A stretch of 64,000 nucleotides of DNA, from NCBI RefSeq assembly GCF_001562415.1, contig NZ_LOEE01000031.1, forward strand, positions 1-64,000, read 5' to 3'. The position numbers were made by a program, and so were the translations under genes. Under the pieces are notes generated by a model. It saw only the letters and a list, made by a program, of their open reading frames with translations. It had not been told where the DNA came from and ran no database searches. Source of the DNA: Thermotalea metallivorans. Its GTDB lineage: Bacteria > Bacillota > Clostridia > Peptostreptococcales > Thermotaleaceae. Every line of letters starts with the position of its first letter. Position 1 is the stretch's first letter. This document shows, piece after piece, positions 33,690 through 43,824 of the stretch.

Positions 33690-34778
33690 ATGTACCTTTT
33701 TGATATAAACTTGCAGCTGTTTACAGGAGAAAAAACTGAAAAGGCTACGCCCAAAAGGCGAAAAGAAGCAAGGGAAAAGGGACAGGTTTTGCAGAGCAGG
33801 GAAATAAACTCAGCCCTAATCCTATTGTTTACTTTTTTCACTTTACAACTGGCCGGCAAATATATTTACAGCAATTTGTCCCTATATATGCAAAGGATAT
33901 TTACCGATACCATCCATGATGAGAATTTATTTACTATTAACGGAGTGCACAAACTATTTCTTCTCATGGTGGGGGAATCGGTAAAACTGGTTGCTCCCAT
34001 GGCGGGATGTGCCTTTGTCATCGGCTTATTTAGCAGTTATATGCAAGTAGGGTTTTTATTTACAACGAAACCCTTGGTGCCGAAGTGGGATCGTATCAAC
34101 CCCATCAGCGGATTTAAAAAAATATTTTCCAAGAAATCTATTGTGGAGTTCGTAAAGTCACTGATGAAAATTGGCGCCGTGGGCTATGTAACCTTTAATT
34201 ATGTTCTGAAACAATCTCGATCTGTAATGAATATTCTGGATATGGAATTAATCAGCATCATATCGTTTTTAGGAAAAGCTACAATAAATGTGGGATTGAG
34301 GGCTGCAATTGTGCTAATCCTTTTGGCCGTATTGGACTATTTTTATCAAAAATGGGAATATGAGAATGAGTTAAAAATGTCCAAGCAAGAAATTAAGGAA
34401 GAGTATAAACAGACGGAAGGGGATCCTCAAATCAAATCGAAAATTAAAGAAAAACAGCGGCAAATGGCCATGGGAAGAATGATGCAGGATGTCCCGAAAG
34501 CAGACGTGATCATTACAAACCCTACCCATTATGCTGTGGCCATCCGGTATGACCAAACAACAGATAATGCGCCCATTGTCTTAGCAAAGGGACAGGATCT
34601 CATTGCTTCTAATATCCGGGAGATCGCAGAAAAATATGAAATACCCATTGTGGAAAATAAGCCTTTGGCACGGACTTTATATCATACGGTGGAAATCGGA
34701 GATTATATTCCTCCAGATTTATATCAAGCTGTTGCTGAAGTTTTAGCCTATGTTTATAAATTGAAAAACATGATTTAG
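33690..34778 (+). CDS. flhB: Flagellar export switch protein FlhB
   Basis: A 362-residue membrane protein with four helices and a cytoplasmic autocleaving domain. The EKTEKATPKRRKEAREKGQV opening and NPTH at 277-280 (IITNPTHYAVAIRY) are intact, so it should self-cleave. The C-terminal PPDLYQAVAEVLAYVYKL is the same block found alone in the protein at 2629. ATG 33690 with GGATGATAGA is chosen; the frame extends upstream into fliR. Confidence 0.95.
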   Translation: MYLFDINLQLFTGEKTEKATPKRRKEAREKGQVLQSREINSALILLFTFFTLQLAGKYIYSNLSLYMQRIFTDTIHDENLFTINGVHKLFLLMVGESVKLVAPMAGCAFVIGLFSSYMQVGFLFTTKPLVPKWDRINPISGFKKIFSKKSIVEFVKSLMKIGAVGYVTFNYVLKQSRSVMNILDMELISIISFLGKATINVGLRAAIVLILLAVLDYFYQKWEYENELKMSKQEIKEEYKQTEGDPQIKSKIKEKQRQMAMGRMMQDVPKADVIITNPTHYAVAIRYDQTTDNAPIVLAKGQDLIASNIREIAEKYEIPIVENKPLARTLYHTVEIGDYIPPDLYQAVAEVLAYVYKLKNMI

Positions 34779-34789
34779 GAGGAAAAAAA

Positions 34790-36817
34790 ATGAAATTTGG
34801 TGATATTGTTGTATCACTTGCCATTATCGCAGTTGTTATGATCATTATTATTCCTATTCCATTGCCATTATTAGATATACTGCTAAGCTTCAACATATCG
34901 TTATCGCTGCTGATCCTCCTGATAGCCATTTATAATAAAGAACCCCTGCAATTTGCAATTTTTCCTTCCATGTTGCTGTTGACTACGTTATTCAGGCTCT
35001 CATTAAATATTTCTACCACAAGAAATATTCTTTCCCGTGGATATGCGGGAGATGTCATCAAGGCCTTTGGGGAGTTTGTGATCGGCGGAAATGCGATTGT
35101 GGGCTTTATTATATTTTTAATTATTACCATCATTCAGTTTCTTGTCATTACAAAGGGCGCTGAAAGGGTTTCAGAGGTAGCTGCCAGATTTACCCTGGAT
35201 GCCATGCCAGGAAAGCAGATGGCCATTGATGCAGATCTCAATTCCGGTCTGATCAGTGAAGAAGAAGCCAGGGAAAGGCGCAAGCGCATCCAGAGGGAGG
35301 CAGACTTTTATGGAGCTATGGATGGTGCCAGCAAGTTTGTAAAGGGGGATGCCATAGCAGGCATCATCATTACTGTTATCAATATTGTTGCTGGTTTTGT
35401 ACTGGGGATGGCAGGCGGGGGCTTAACCTTTCAAGAGGCATTAGCCAAATATACACTGCTGACCGTCGGAGACGGACTTGTGGGACAGATTCCTGCACTC
35501 TTGATTTCAACGGGTACCGGCATAGTGGTAACGAGGGCTGCTTCAGATTCTGATCTGGGAAATGACGTTATCAAGCAATTGTTCAACCAGCCAAGAATTA
35601 TGTTTATTATCTCCGGCGTATTACTTGTCTTAGGTTTAACGCCGTTACCGAAGGTGCCATATTTTGCCTTAAGCGGAATGTTCTTTTATTTGGGATTTGT
35701 CTTGCGAAAGACGATGAAGGAAACAGAAATCCAAGAACAGGAGATTGCTCAAGGTAGTGAAGTAGAGGAGATCAGAAAACCTGAAAATGTAATTCCGTTG
35801 CTTCAAGTGGATCCTATCGAGCTTGAATTTGGATATGGAATTATTCCTTTGGCAGACCCGAACCAGGGAGGCGATCTTTTTGATCGGCTGGTGATGATCC
35901 GAAGACAATGTGCCCTAGAATTGGGGATCATTGTTCCTATGATTCGACTAAGAGATAATATCCAGTTGGAGCCAAATCAATATGTCATCAAGATTAAAGG
36001 GGTAGAGGTATCCGACGGAAATATCGTATTTGATCATTATCTGGCAATGAATCCTGGAACAGCCGAAGGAGATATTATGGGAATTGATGCGATTGAGCCG
36101 GCCTTTGGGCTGCCTGCGAAATGGATTTCCGAGGAAGAAAGGGAAAAAGCTGAAATATTCGGTTACACAGTGGTAGATCCATCTTCTGTGATCTCTACCC
36201 ATCTGACGGAAATTATTAAAAGACATGCCTTTGAATTATTGGGCAGACAAGAGGTCAAAACTTTATTGGACAGCGTGAAGGAACATCATGGAGCCCTTGT
36301 GGATGAATTGGTTCCGAAAATATTATCGATCGGAGAAATCCAAAAAGTATTGGCTAATCTGTTAAGAGAGGGAGTCTCTATTCGAGATATGGTAACAATT
36401 CTAGAAACCCTTGCTGATTACGGACCCATTACCAGGGATCCGGATATGCTGACGGAATATGTGCGCCAATCCCTGTCAAGGGCTATTACCAAACAGTTTA
36501 TCGAAGGGAAAAAGGCAAAGGTCATTACATTGGAACCGAGCTTGGAACAGAAAATTATGGAGTCCATCCAGCAGTCGGAACACGGATCCTACCTAAGCTT
36601 GGATCCCATGCTTACCCAAAGGATTCTCACGAACTTGTCCCAGCAGGTGCAAAAGTTGATGTCTATAGGAGAACAACCCATTATTTTGACATCTCCTATT
36701 GTCAGATTTTATTTTAAAAGATTGTCTGAACAATTGGCACCGGAATTGATCGTTTTATCCTATAATGAAATTGATACAAAAGTAGAAGTCCAGTCTGTAG
36801 GGGTGGTGAGTGCATAA
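34790..36817 (+). CDS. flhA: Flagellar export gate protein FlhA
   Basis: A 675-residue FHIPEP-family protein. An N-terminal membrane half with about eight helices holds the motif TRFTLDAMPGKQMAIDADLN-type block (here ARFTLDAMPGKQMAIDADLN), and the large cytoplasmic domain (VDPIELEFGYGIIPLADP to the C-terminus) docks chaperone-substrate complexes. Overlaps the flhF frame by 8 bp; the chosen flhF ATG lies just after the stop. Confidence 0.97.
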   Translation: MKFGDIVVSLAIIAVVMIIIIPIPLPLLDILLSFNISLSLLILLIAIYNKEPLQFAIFPSMLLLTTLFRLSLNISTTRNILSRGYAGDVIKAFGEFVIGGNAIVGFIIFLIITIIQFLVITKGAERVSEVAARFTLDAMPGKQMAIDADLNSGLISEEEARERRKRIQREADFYGAMDGASKFVKGDAIAGIIITVINIVAGFVLGMAGGGLTFQEALAKYTLLTVGDGLVGQIPALLISTGTGIVVTRAASDSDLGNDVIKQLFNQPRIMFIISGVLLVLGLTPLPKVPYFALSGMFFYLGFVLRKTMKETEIQEQEIAQGSEVEEIRKPENVIPLLQVDPIELEFGYGIIPLADPNQGGDLFDRLVMIRRQCALELGIIVPMIRLRDNIQLEPNQYVIKIKGVEVSDGNIVFDHYLAMNPGTAEGDIMGIDAIEPAFGLPAKWISEEEREKAEIFGYTVVDPSSVISTHLTEIIKRHAFELLGRQEVKTLLDSVKEHHGALVDELVPKILSIGEIQKVLANLLREGVSIRDMVTILETLADYGPITRDPDMLTEYVRQSLSRAITKQFIEGKKAKVITLEPSLEQKIMESIQQSEHGSYLSLDPMLTQRILTNLSQQVQKLMSIGEQPIILTSPIVRFYFKRLSEQLAPELIVLSYNEIDTKVEVQSVGVVSA

Positions 36818-36818
36818 A

Positions 36819-37961
36819 ATGAAAGTAAAACGATACATAGCCAATGATGCCCAGGAAGCGATGCTGAAGGTGAAGGCAGAATTGGGAAACAATGCGGTAA
36901 TTTTGCATTCCAGAAAGATTCGAAGACCTGGCGTTCTTGGTTTTTTTAAAAAGCCACTCATTGAAATGGTGGCTGCCATAGAAGAAAATGGCGAAAAAAA
37001 GGTGAACCCTTTATTGGAGAATTCTCATAGAACCAACTGGCAGGGCGTTCTTGAATCAAGTAAAATCGATCAGTTGCAAAATCAGATGGGCAGCATCCAT
37101 GAGCTTTTAAACAATATGTTGACGAAAATGGAGCATATAGATACGTCCAAGAGCTTTCAAGCCCCTAAAAAGGATGAAGTATATGAAAAATATTACAATA
37201 TACTTTTGCAAAATGATGTGGATACAGGAGTTGCAGAAAAAATATTGTCTATTGTAAAGAAGCAAATGAGCTTTTCTAAGGAAAACGAAGAGGCAGTGAA
37301 AAATGCAATCAAAATCAAAATAAGAGAATATCTGGGATATCCGTCACCGGTAGAAGAAATAAGGGACGGGCAAAAAGTAATTGTTTTTATAGGTCCTACA
37401 GGTGTAGGAAAAACGACAACGTTGGCAAAATTGGCTGCAAAACTGTCGATCAACGGGATGAAATCTGTAGGAGTCATTACTTCCGATACTTATAGAATTG
37501 CGGCTGTAGAACAATTAAAAACATATAGTGAAATATTGGGAATTCCTTTGAAAGTTGTATATGAACCTCAAGAAATGAAAGATGCCCTGGAGAATTTTAA
37601 AGAAAAAGATATTATTTTGGTGGATACGGCAGGAAGGAATCATAAAAATGGCGAACAGTTAGAAGAAGTAAAACAACTAATCCGCCATATTCCCAATCCA
37701 GAGACATTTTTGGTCATTAGTGCAACAACGGGGTATAAAGATATTAAGAATATTGTTCATGCCTATGGATTTATTAAAGATTATAAACTATTATTTACCA
37801 AGCTGGATGAATGCAGTACAAAGGGGAATATATTGAACACAAAAATATTCACGGGAAAGAATCTTTCCTACCTGACCACAGGACAAAGTGTGCCGGATGA
37901 TATCGAGCTTGCAAATCCAGAGAAAATTGCCAGTATTATAGTAGGTGAAAGCAATGAATGA
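36819..37961 (+). CDS. flhF: Flagellar biosynthesis GTPase FlhF
   Basis: A 380-residue SRP-type GTPase that controls flagellar placement. It starts MKVKRYIANDAQEAMLKVKA as usual, has a variable B domain, then the G domain with FIGPTGVGKTTTLAKLAAKL, DTYRIAAVEQLKTY and VDTAGRNHKNGEQL. ATG 36819 follows GGGGTGGTGAG. The stop overlaps the flhG start. Confidence 0.95.
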   Translation: MKVKRYIANDAQEAMLKVKAELGNNAVILHSRKIRRPGVLGFFKKPLIEMVAAIEENGEKKVNPLLENSHRTNWQGVLESSKIDQLQNQMGSIHELLNNMLTKMEHIDTSKSFQAPKKDEVYEKYYNILLQNDVDTGVAEKILSIVKKQMSFSKENEEAVKNAIKIKIREYLGYPSPVEEIRDGQKVIVFIGPTGVGKTTTLAKLAAKLSINGMKSVGVITSDTYRIAAVEQLKTYSEILGIPLKVVYEPQEMKDALENFKEKDIILVDTAGRNHKNGEQLEEVKQLIRHIPNPETFLVISATTGYKDIKNIVHAYGFIKDYKLLFTKLDECSTKGNILNTKIFTGKNLSYLTTGQSVPDDIELANPEKIASIIVGESNE

Positions 37962-38877
37962 TCAAGCACAGAAATTAAGGGAGATTGTAAGTAATATAAA
38001 GAAACAGAATCGGCATCTTCAAAGTCACGGGCCCGATGAGATAAGCGATCCGGGCAGGAAGGATGCCAGAGTTATAACAGTTACCAGCGGCAAAGGCGGC
38101 GTGGGCAAATCAAATTTTACCATTAACTTAGGCTTGGCCTTAAGAAAACTTGGTTTTGAGGTAACAATTCTGGATGCGGATTTAGGTCTGGCCAATATTG
38201 ATGTGATCATAGGATTAATCCCGAAATACTCCCTGGCCCACGTGATCAGGAAAGAAAAGACAATTGAGGAAATTATGGCAGAAGGACCCCAGGGGATAAA
38301 GATCATCTCCGGTGGCTCAGGATTGAGGGAACTGGTCAATCTTTCGGAGGAGCAACTCAATCATTTAATTGAAAATCTAAAAATTTTAGGGAAAACTACG
38401 GATTTTATTTTGATTGATACGGGTGCCGGCATTAATCATTCTGTACTTTCATTTGTAAAAGCTACCCATGAGGTGATTTTGGTTACTACTCCGGAACCTA
38501 CGGCCATTACAGATGCCTATGCCATGATTAAAAATATTGTGGCGGAAGATAGGGAGAAAAAAATCAGGGTGCTGATCAATCGCGTGGAAAATAATCAGGA
38601 AGGCGTAGAAATATATAATAAATTGAATACGGCTGCCCAGAGATTTTTAAATGTTACTCTGGAGCGGTTGGGCTACTTGTATGATGATGTGGTTGTATCG
38701 AAGTCCGTTAAATCCCAAAAACCTTTTATTTTAAGCTATCCCAACAGTTTAATCAGTCAAGGGGTAGAATCTATTGCTTCTAGAATTATTAATGAACAAA
38801 CAACGGAAATTTTCAAGGCAAGCGGCTTCAAAAAGTTTATCAACAAACTTTTTTATGGACATATGAAATCTATTTAG
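37954..38877 (+). CDS. flhG: MinD-like ATPase FlhG
   Basis: A 307-residue MinD/ParA-type ATPase that works with FlhF to set flagellar number and C-ring assembly. An N-terminal activator helix (QAQKLREIVSNIKKQNRHL) is followed by the deviant Walker A TSGKGGVGKSNFTINLGLAL and Walker B regions (VTILDADLGLANIDVI; FILIDTGAGI). An ATG start at 37954 is preferred to the in-frame GTG at 37945. Confidence 0.94.
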   Translation: MNDQAQKLREIVSNIKKQNRHLQSHGPDEISDPGRKDARVITVTSGKGGVGKSNFTINLGLALRKLGFEVTILDADLGLANIDVIIGLIPKYSLAHVIRKEKTIEEIMAEGPQGIKIISGGSGLRELVNLSEEQLNHLIENLKILGKTTDFILIDTGAGINHSVLSFVKATHEVILVTTPEPTAITDAYAMIKNIVAEDREKKIRVLINRVENNQEGVEIYNKLNTAAQRFLNVTLERLGYLYDDVVVSKSVKSQKPFILSYPNSLISQGVESIASRIINEQTTEIFKASGFKKFINKLFYGHMKSI

Positions 38878-38941
38878 ATAGGCTTCCATAGGCGAAAAGG
38901 CACAGGAATTTTTTGCAGAAGGGGGAAGAGGATGCGTACTT

Positions 38942-39607
38942 ATGAGCAGCTATGATTTGCCAAAGGTTGGTGACAGAATTGAAATAGAAAACACGCCAAT
39001 TTCTAAGAGGGGTTCAGCACTGATCAGCCAGGTATTGGACAAAGTTGACGAACAGGTAATGTTTATTGCCATGCCCATTATCAATAATGTGATGGTGCCG
39101 ATCCCTGTGGGGGAAATTATTCGAATCAAATATGCCCAAAAAAACGTGGGGATATTTGTATTTCGGGCGAGGGTGGTTTCTCGAAAACATAGTGAGCAGT
39201 TGGCATATATGAAAATTGAAAGGATCAGTGATGTAGAAAAAGTACAAAGGAGGGATTACTACCGGCTGGAAGTAGTATTGGATGTTCAGATGAAAATCAT
39301 CAAGCCTGGCGATGCCGATCATGAAAAAATTATCCATGGACTTAGTAAAGATATTAGTGGAGGCGGGTTAAGGGTTATCGCCAAAACAAAACTATCTGCC
39401 AATGATGTTGCGGATATTATCATAAAGACCGGCGAAAATCCTATTCGTGCAAGGGGAAGAATCATTCGTTGCGCGTCCTATGACGGCTCCCGGGATGAAT
39501 ATGATGTTGCCATCATGTTCGAGAATATCTCTGAAAGTGTAAGAACGCAAATTATATCCTTTATATTTGGCTATCAAAGAAAAATGAAGAAAAAAGGATT
39601 GGTTTAG
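38942..39607 (+). CDS. YcgR-like c-di-GMP-binding PilZ protein
   Basis: A 221-residue protein with an N-terminal YcgR/PilZN domain (PKVGDRIEIEN...) and a C-terminal PilZ domain. The c-di-GMP-binding signature R-x3-R appears as QRRDYYRLE and the D/N-x-S-x-x-G block as KDISGGGLRV. YcgR-type proteins brake the motor when c-di-GMP is high. It lies between flhG and cheB, so control of motility by c-di-GMP is likely. Confidence 0.9.
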   Translation: MSSYDLPKVGDRIEIENTPISKRGSALISQVLDKVDEQVMFIAMPIINNVMVPIPVGEIIRIKYAQKNVGIFVFRARVVSRKHSEQLAYMKIERISDVEKVQRRDYYRLEVVLDVQMKIIKPGDADHEKIIHGLSKDISGGGLRVIAKTKLSANDVADIIIKTGENPIRARGRIIRCASYDGSRDEYDVAIMFENISESVRTQIISFIFGYQRKMKKKGLV

Positions 39608-40663
39608 ATGAAAAAACTTAACGTTCTGGTTGTGGATGATTCTGCTTTTATGAGAAAGGTCATTGCAGATATAATTCAATTGGACGATGACCTCAAGGTG
39701 ATAGGCACTGCCAAAAACGGACAGGAAGCAATTGAAAAAATTAAGGAGCTTTCGCCTGATGTTGTTACGATGGATGTTGAGATGCCCGTGATGGATGGGA
39801 TTACAGCACTGAAAACCATTATGGAGGAAATGCCTTTGCCTGTTTTAATGCTTAGTAGCCTAACGAAGGAAGGCGCCGATGCTACGGTGAAAGCCTTGGA
39901 ACTGGGGGCTGTAGATTTTATTACAAAGCCTTCCAGTATATTTAAGATGAATACAGAGGAGATAAAGGCACAGCTTCATGAAAAGTTAAAGATGGCTTCG
40001 AAGGCAAATATGAAGTCAAAACATGTCCTGAAACCCCAAAATATTGCAACCATCAACAAAAACGCATTTGCCCAAGAAAAAAACACAAATGTAAAGTATA
40101 TCGTGGCGATTGGTACTTCTACGGGAGGACCTAGGGCTTTGCAAAGCGTAATTCCATATTTGCCGAAAAATATTCCGGCCAGCATCTTAATCGTTCAACA
40201 CATGCCCCCGGGGTTTACGAAGTCATTGGCTGAAAGATTGAACAATTTATCGGAAATTGAAGTAAAAGAAGCAGAAGACGGGAGTATACTGCTACCGGGA
40301 CATGCATATATTGCCCCTGGGGACTATCATATGAAAATTATTCGATCATCCAATGTTTTTAAAATAAAGCTTACCAAAGATAGTCCGGTATCCGGGCACA
40401 GGCCTTCTGTCGATTATATGATGAATTCTCTGGCACAGTTGGAATTAAGCAATGTCATCGGCGTCATTATGACAGGCATGGGATCCGATGGGGCGGAAGG
40501 GATGAAAAACATAAAACTTCAAAAGGGCATCACAATCGGGCAAAATGAAGAGACCTGTGTTGTATACGGGATGCCTAAATCGGCAGTTAGTTTAGGCTGT
40601 GTAGATATATTAGTTCCATTAGAGGATATCGCAGAATCAATCATAAAAGCTGTGGGGGTGTAA
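39608..40663 (+). CDS. cheB: Chemotaxis protein-glutamate methylesterase CheB
   Basis: A 351-residue receiver plus methylesterase. Phosphoacceptor D56 (VVTMDVEMPVMDG) and the catalytic triad elements GTSTGGPRAL (Ser), IVQHMPPGFT (His) and MTGMGSDGAEG (Asp) are present. It demethylates chemoreceptors and also deamidates them. The matching methyltransferase CheR is not encoded in this window. Confidence 0.96.
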   Translation: MKKLNVLVVDDSAFMRKVIADIIQLDDDLKVIGTAKNGQEAIEKIKELSPDVVTMDVEMPVMDGITALKTIMEEMPLPVLMLSSLTKEGADATVKALELGAVDFITKPSSIFKMNTEEIKAQLHEKLKMASKANMKSKHVLKPQNIATINKNAFAQEKNTNVKYIVAIGTSTGGPRALQSVIPYLPKNIPASILIVQHMPPGFTKSLAERLNNLSEIEVKEAEDGSILLPGHAYIAPGDYHMKIIRSSNVFKIKLTKDSPVSGHRPSVDYMMNSLAQLELSNVIGVIMTGMGSDGAEGMKNIKLQKGITIGQNEETCVVYGMPKSAVSLGCVDILVPLEDIAESIIKAVGV

Positions 40664-40667
40664 ATTT

Positions 40668-42692
40668 ATGGACATGAGCCAATATCTAGAAATATTTATT
40701 GAAGAATCCAAAGAGCATCTGCAAAACATGAATCAAAGCCTATTGGATCTCGAGAATGATCATAGAGATGGAAATCTTTTGAATGAAATTTTTAGAGTTG
40801 CCCATACCCTGAAAGGCATGTCAAGTACTATGGGGTTTCACAAGATTGCAATGCTGACCCATGAAATGGAAAATGTACTGCAGTCTTTAAGGAATCGTGA
40901 GCTTCAAATTTCTGAAAACATTATCGATGTCCTCTTTGAGTGTCTGGATACACTGGAAGAATATATCGGGGAAGTTGAAAAAACAGGGGATGAAGGAGAC
41001 GGGGATTCCCGCCATTTAATTCAAAAACTGAATCAGATCATGTCGGAAGACGAGGAAACGGAAAATAATGGGATACAAACCCAACCTTTCGATACTTCTT
41101 CCGTGCATGATGAAATTGGTATTGAAGTTGAAGATTTTTCAAAAAGTGCAATTGAAAAGGCATCCCGGGAAGGATACCATTGCTTTAAATTAAAAATTGT
41201 ATTGAATCCTAATTGCATGCTGAAATCGGCAAGGGCCTTTATTGTTTTCAATACCCTGGAAAGAGACTGTGAAATTATTAAATCAAGTCCTTCCGTAGAG
41301 GATATAGAAGATGAAAATTTTGATTTGTCCTTTGAATTGATCGTTATTACACAACTGTCAATGGAAGATATAAAAAAGGAAATATTATCGATTTCTGAAA
41401 TTGAAGAAGTGCATATTGAACCTATTTTGGTGAAATTAAAAGAAGAAAGAAAAGACGCCATTGCAGAACAGTATCACGTGGATGGACATGAGGAGCAGGA
41501 AGAATCCCCGGATGAAAAAAAGATGGCAAAATCGAAAAAACCTAAGGTAGGAAAGACTGTAAGGGTAGATATTGACCGTCTGGACAACTTGATGAATCTT
41601 GTAAGTGAATTGATTATTATCAAGACAAGACTGGAAGATATTGACGATTCAGGGAAAAAGCATAATATGAATGAGGCCATCGAATATTTGGAGCGAATTA
41701 CCACCAGTCTTCATGATGCGGTCATGAAGGTCCGCATGGTTCCCATTGAAAGGGTCTTTAACAGATTCCCCAGAATGGTCAGAGACTTATCCAAGGAATT
41801 AGGAAAAGAGATAGAATTATTCATGTCCGGTGAGGAGACGGAAGTAGACAGGACTGTGATAGATGAAATAGGAGATCCGTTGATTCATTTGATTCGAAAT
41901 TCCATAGACCATGGCATTGAGGAACCTGAAATCAGAAGGGCCAGCGGCAAACCTGAGTTTGGAACGGTGAAGCTTGTAGCTTACCCAGACGGAAACAGTG
42001 TTGTGATTGAAGTGGAAGATGACGGGCAAGGGATTCATATCGAAAAAGTAAAAAATAAAGCTGTCCAGAAGGGACTATTAACAAAAGAACAGGCTGAAAA
42101 TCTGGATGATAAGGAGGCTGTAAACCTGTTGTTCAGCCCTGGTTTTAGCACAGCCGATAAGATTTCGGACATCTCCGGCAGAGGCGTCGGTTTAGATGTG
42201 GTGAAAACAAAAATTGAATCCCTTGGCGGCGTTGTGGAAGTCCAGACGCTCAAATCCAAAGGAAGCAAGTTTATTATTCGATTGCCTTTGACATTAGCCA
42301 TTATTCAAGCTTTATTGGTAAATGTGGGCGTGGAGAAATATGCCATTCCTTTGAATGGGATTAAGGAAATTATTACCATGAAGGCTTCCAGTATCCGAAA
42401 AGTTCAAAACCAAGAGGTTGTACTTTATCGAAATACGACGCTGCCAATTCTAAGAATGAATCGAATATTGCAAGTACCTGCATCCAATCACGAGAAAGAA
42501 GATTTAACCGTGGTGGTGGTCAGAAAAGGGGAAAAAACGGCGGGATTTATTGTTGATAACTTAATAGGACAGCAGGAAATTGTTATCAAATCATTAGGAA
42601 AGTTCCTCTCAGGCATAAAAGTTATTGCTGGGGCAACAATCCTGGGCAATGGACAGGTGGCACTCATCGTTGATACAAACTCACTTTTTTAA
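40668..42692 (+). CDS. cheA: Chemotaxis sensor histidine kinase CheA
   Basis: A 674-residue kinase with P1 (H46 in IFRVAHTLKGMSS), a P2-like middle (~160-260), P3 dimerisation (VDIDRLDNLMNLVSELIIIK) and the P4 ATPase domain. P4 shows HLIRNSIDHGIEEP and DDGQGI, and the G box SDISGRGVGLDVVKTKI. The P5 CheW-like domain follows (ALLVNVGVEKYAIPLNGIKE). Phosphorylates CheY and CheB. Confidence 0.97.
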   Translation: MDMSQYLEIFIEESKEHLQNMNQSLLDLENDHRDGNLLNEIFRVAHTLKGMSSTMGFHKIAMLTHEMENVLQSLRNRELQISENIIDVLFECLDTLEEYIGEVEKTGDEGDGDSRHLIQKLNQIMSEDEETENNGIQTQPFDTSSVHDEIGIEVEDFSKSAIEKASREGYHCFKLKIVLNPNCMLKSARAFIVFNTLERDCEIIKSSPSVEDIEDENFDLSFELIVITQLSMEDIKKEILSISEIEEVHIEPILVKLKEERKDAIAEQYHVDGHEEQEESPDEKKMAKSKKPKVGKTVRVDIDRLDNLMNLVSELIIIKTRLEDIDDSGKKHNMNEAIEYLERITTSLHDAVMKVRMVPIERVFNRFPRMVRDLSKELGKEIELFMSGEETEVDRTVIDEIGDPLIHLIRNSIDHGIEEPEIRRASGKPEFGTVKLVAYPDGNSVVIEVEDDGQGIHIEKVKNKAVQKGLLTKEQAENLDDKEAVNLLFSPGFSTADKISDISGRGVGLDVVKTKIESLGGVVEVQTLKSKGSKFIIRLPLTLAIIQALLVNVGVEKYAIPLNGIKEIITMKASSIRKVQNQEVVLYRNTTLPILRMNRILQVPASNHEKEDLTVVVVRKGEKTAGFIVDNLIGQQEIVIKSLGKFLSGIKVIAGATILGNGQVALIVDTNSLF

Positions 42693-42724
42693 AATAGAAT
42701 CCTGGGTAAAAGGGGAGAAGATAT

Positions 42725-43189
42725 ATGGAAAACAAAGTAGGTGCATCAGAAAATCAATATGTATTATTTCAACTGGATAATGAATACTATGGCATTGATA
42801 TCCTTCAAGTGGAAACCATTGAAAGGGTGATGGATATTACAAGGGTACCCCATGCCTTAGATTATGTACAAGGTGTGATTAACTTAAGGGGAGAAGTTGT
42901 ACCGGTGGTTAACTTGAGAAAGAGATTCAATCTGCCCGAAGTATCTGTCAACGATGAATCCAGAATCATTATTGTCTCTGTAGAAGATATTGTTGTGGGT
43001 CTATTGGTGGATGCATCTTCAGAAGTTTTGCAATTAAGCAGCGATGAAATTGATGATGCCTCCAATATTGCTGACAACACAGGAAATGGGTTTGTGAAAG
43101 GAATCGGCAAAAATGGTCATCGGATGATTATATTGCTTGATCTGAAAAAGGTGTTGGATATCGCTGAACATAGTGACCCTATGGAATAA
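42725..43189 (+). CDS. cheW: Chemotaxis coupling protein CheW
   Basis: A 154-residue adaptor that links receptors to CheA. Typical features: QYVLFQLDNEYYGIDILQVE, VQGVINLRGEVVPVVNLRKR, and VGLLVDASSEVLQLSSDEID. It follows cheA after 32 bp with GGGGAGAAG before ATG. Confidence 0.96.
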   Translation: MENKVGASENQYVLFQLDNEYYGIDILQVETIERVMDITRVPHALDYVQGVINLRGEVVPVVNLRKRFNLPEVSVNDESRIIIVSVEDIVVGLLVDASSEVLQLSSDEIDDASNIADNTGNGFVKGIGKNGHRMIILLDLKKVLDIAEHSDPME

Positions 43190-43206
43190 AGAAGGGAGAG
43201 TGGCCC

Positions 43207-43824
43207 ATGGGTATTTCAATTGAAGAGCTGAATAGCATGCAAATTGACGTATTAAAGGAAATCGGAAATATTGGTGCCGGCAATGCAGCAACTGCCCTTG
43301 CAAAGATGTTGGATCGAAAAATTGATATGAATGTCCCGAAAGTAGAAATTTTGGAATTTAAAGAAGTAGCAGAACTCCTAGGGGGGGCCGAAGTGCCTGT
43401 TTGCGGCATTTATTTCCGCGTAGAGGGAGATATCAGCGGAAGTATTATGTTTTTGCTGCCTTTAAAATCGTCTAAGGTTTTAGCCAATATGATTATGCTG
43501 AAGGAAGATGAATCGGAAATATTTGATGAAATTGATCAATCGGCCTTGCAGGAAATAGGAAACATACTATCAGGTTCCTATGTTTCTTCCCTTTCTTCAT
43601 TGACAGGATTAAGTATAAAGATATCAATTCCTTCCCTGGCCATCGATATGGCAGGTGCTATTTTAAGCGTACCCATCATTCAATTTGGACAAGTAGGAGA
43701 TCATGTTTTGCTCATTGAAACAGAATTTCATGAGGACAAAAATGATGTCAAAGGATTTTTCTTCTTAATACCTGATGCCGAGTCATTTGAAATTCTATTG
43801 AAAAGCTTGGGTGTATTACAATGA
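43207..43824 (+). CDS. cheC: CheY-P phosphatase CheC
   Basis: A 205-residue protein with two phosphatase motifs, KEIGNIGAGNAATALAKML and QEIGNILSGSYVSSLSSLTG. The N of the first E-x2-N is present; both glutamates are kept, as in class I CheC. It binds CheD and dephosphorylates CheY-P. Confidence 0.95.
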   Translation: MGISIEELNSMQIDVLKEIGNIGAGNAATALAKMLDRKIDMNVPKVEILEFKEVAELLGGAEVPVCGIYFRVEGDISGSIMFLLPLKSSKVLANMIMLKEDESEIFDEIDQSALQEIGNILSGSYVSSLSSLTGLSIKISIPSLAIDMAGAILSVPIIQFGQVGDHVLLIETEFHEDKNDVKGFFFLIPDAESFEILLKSLGVLQ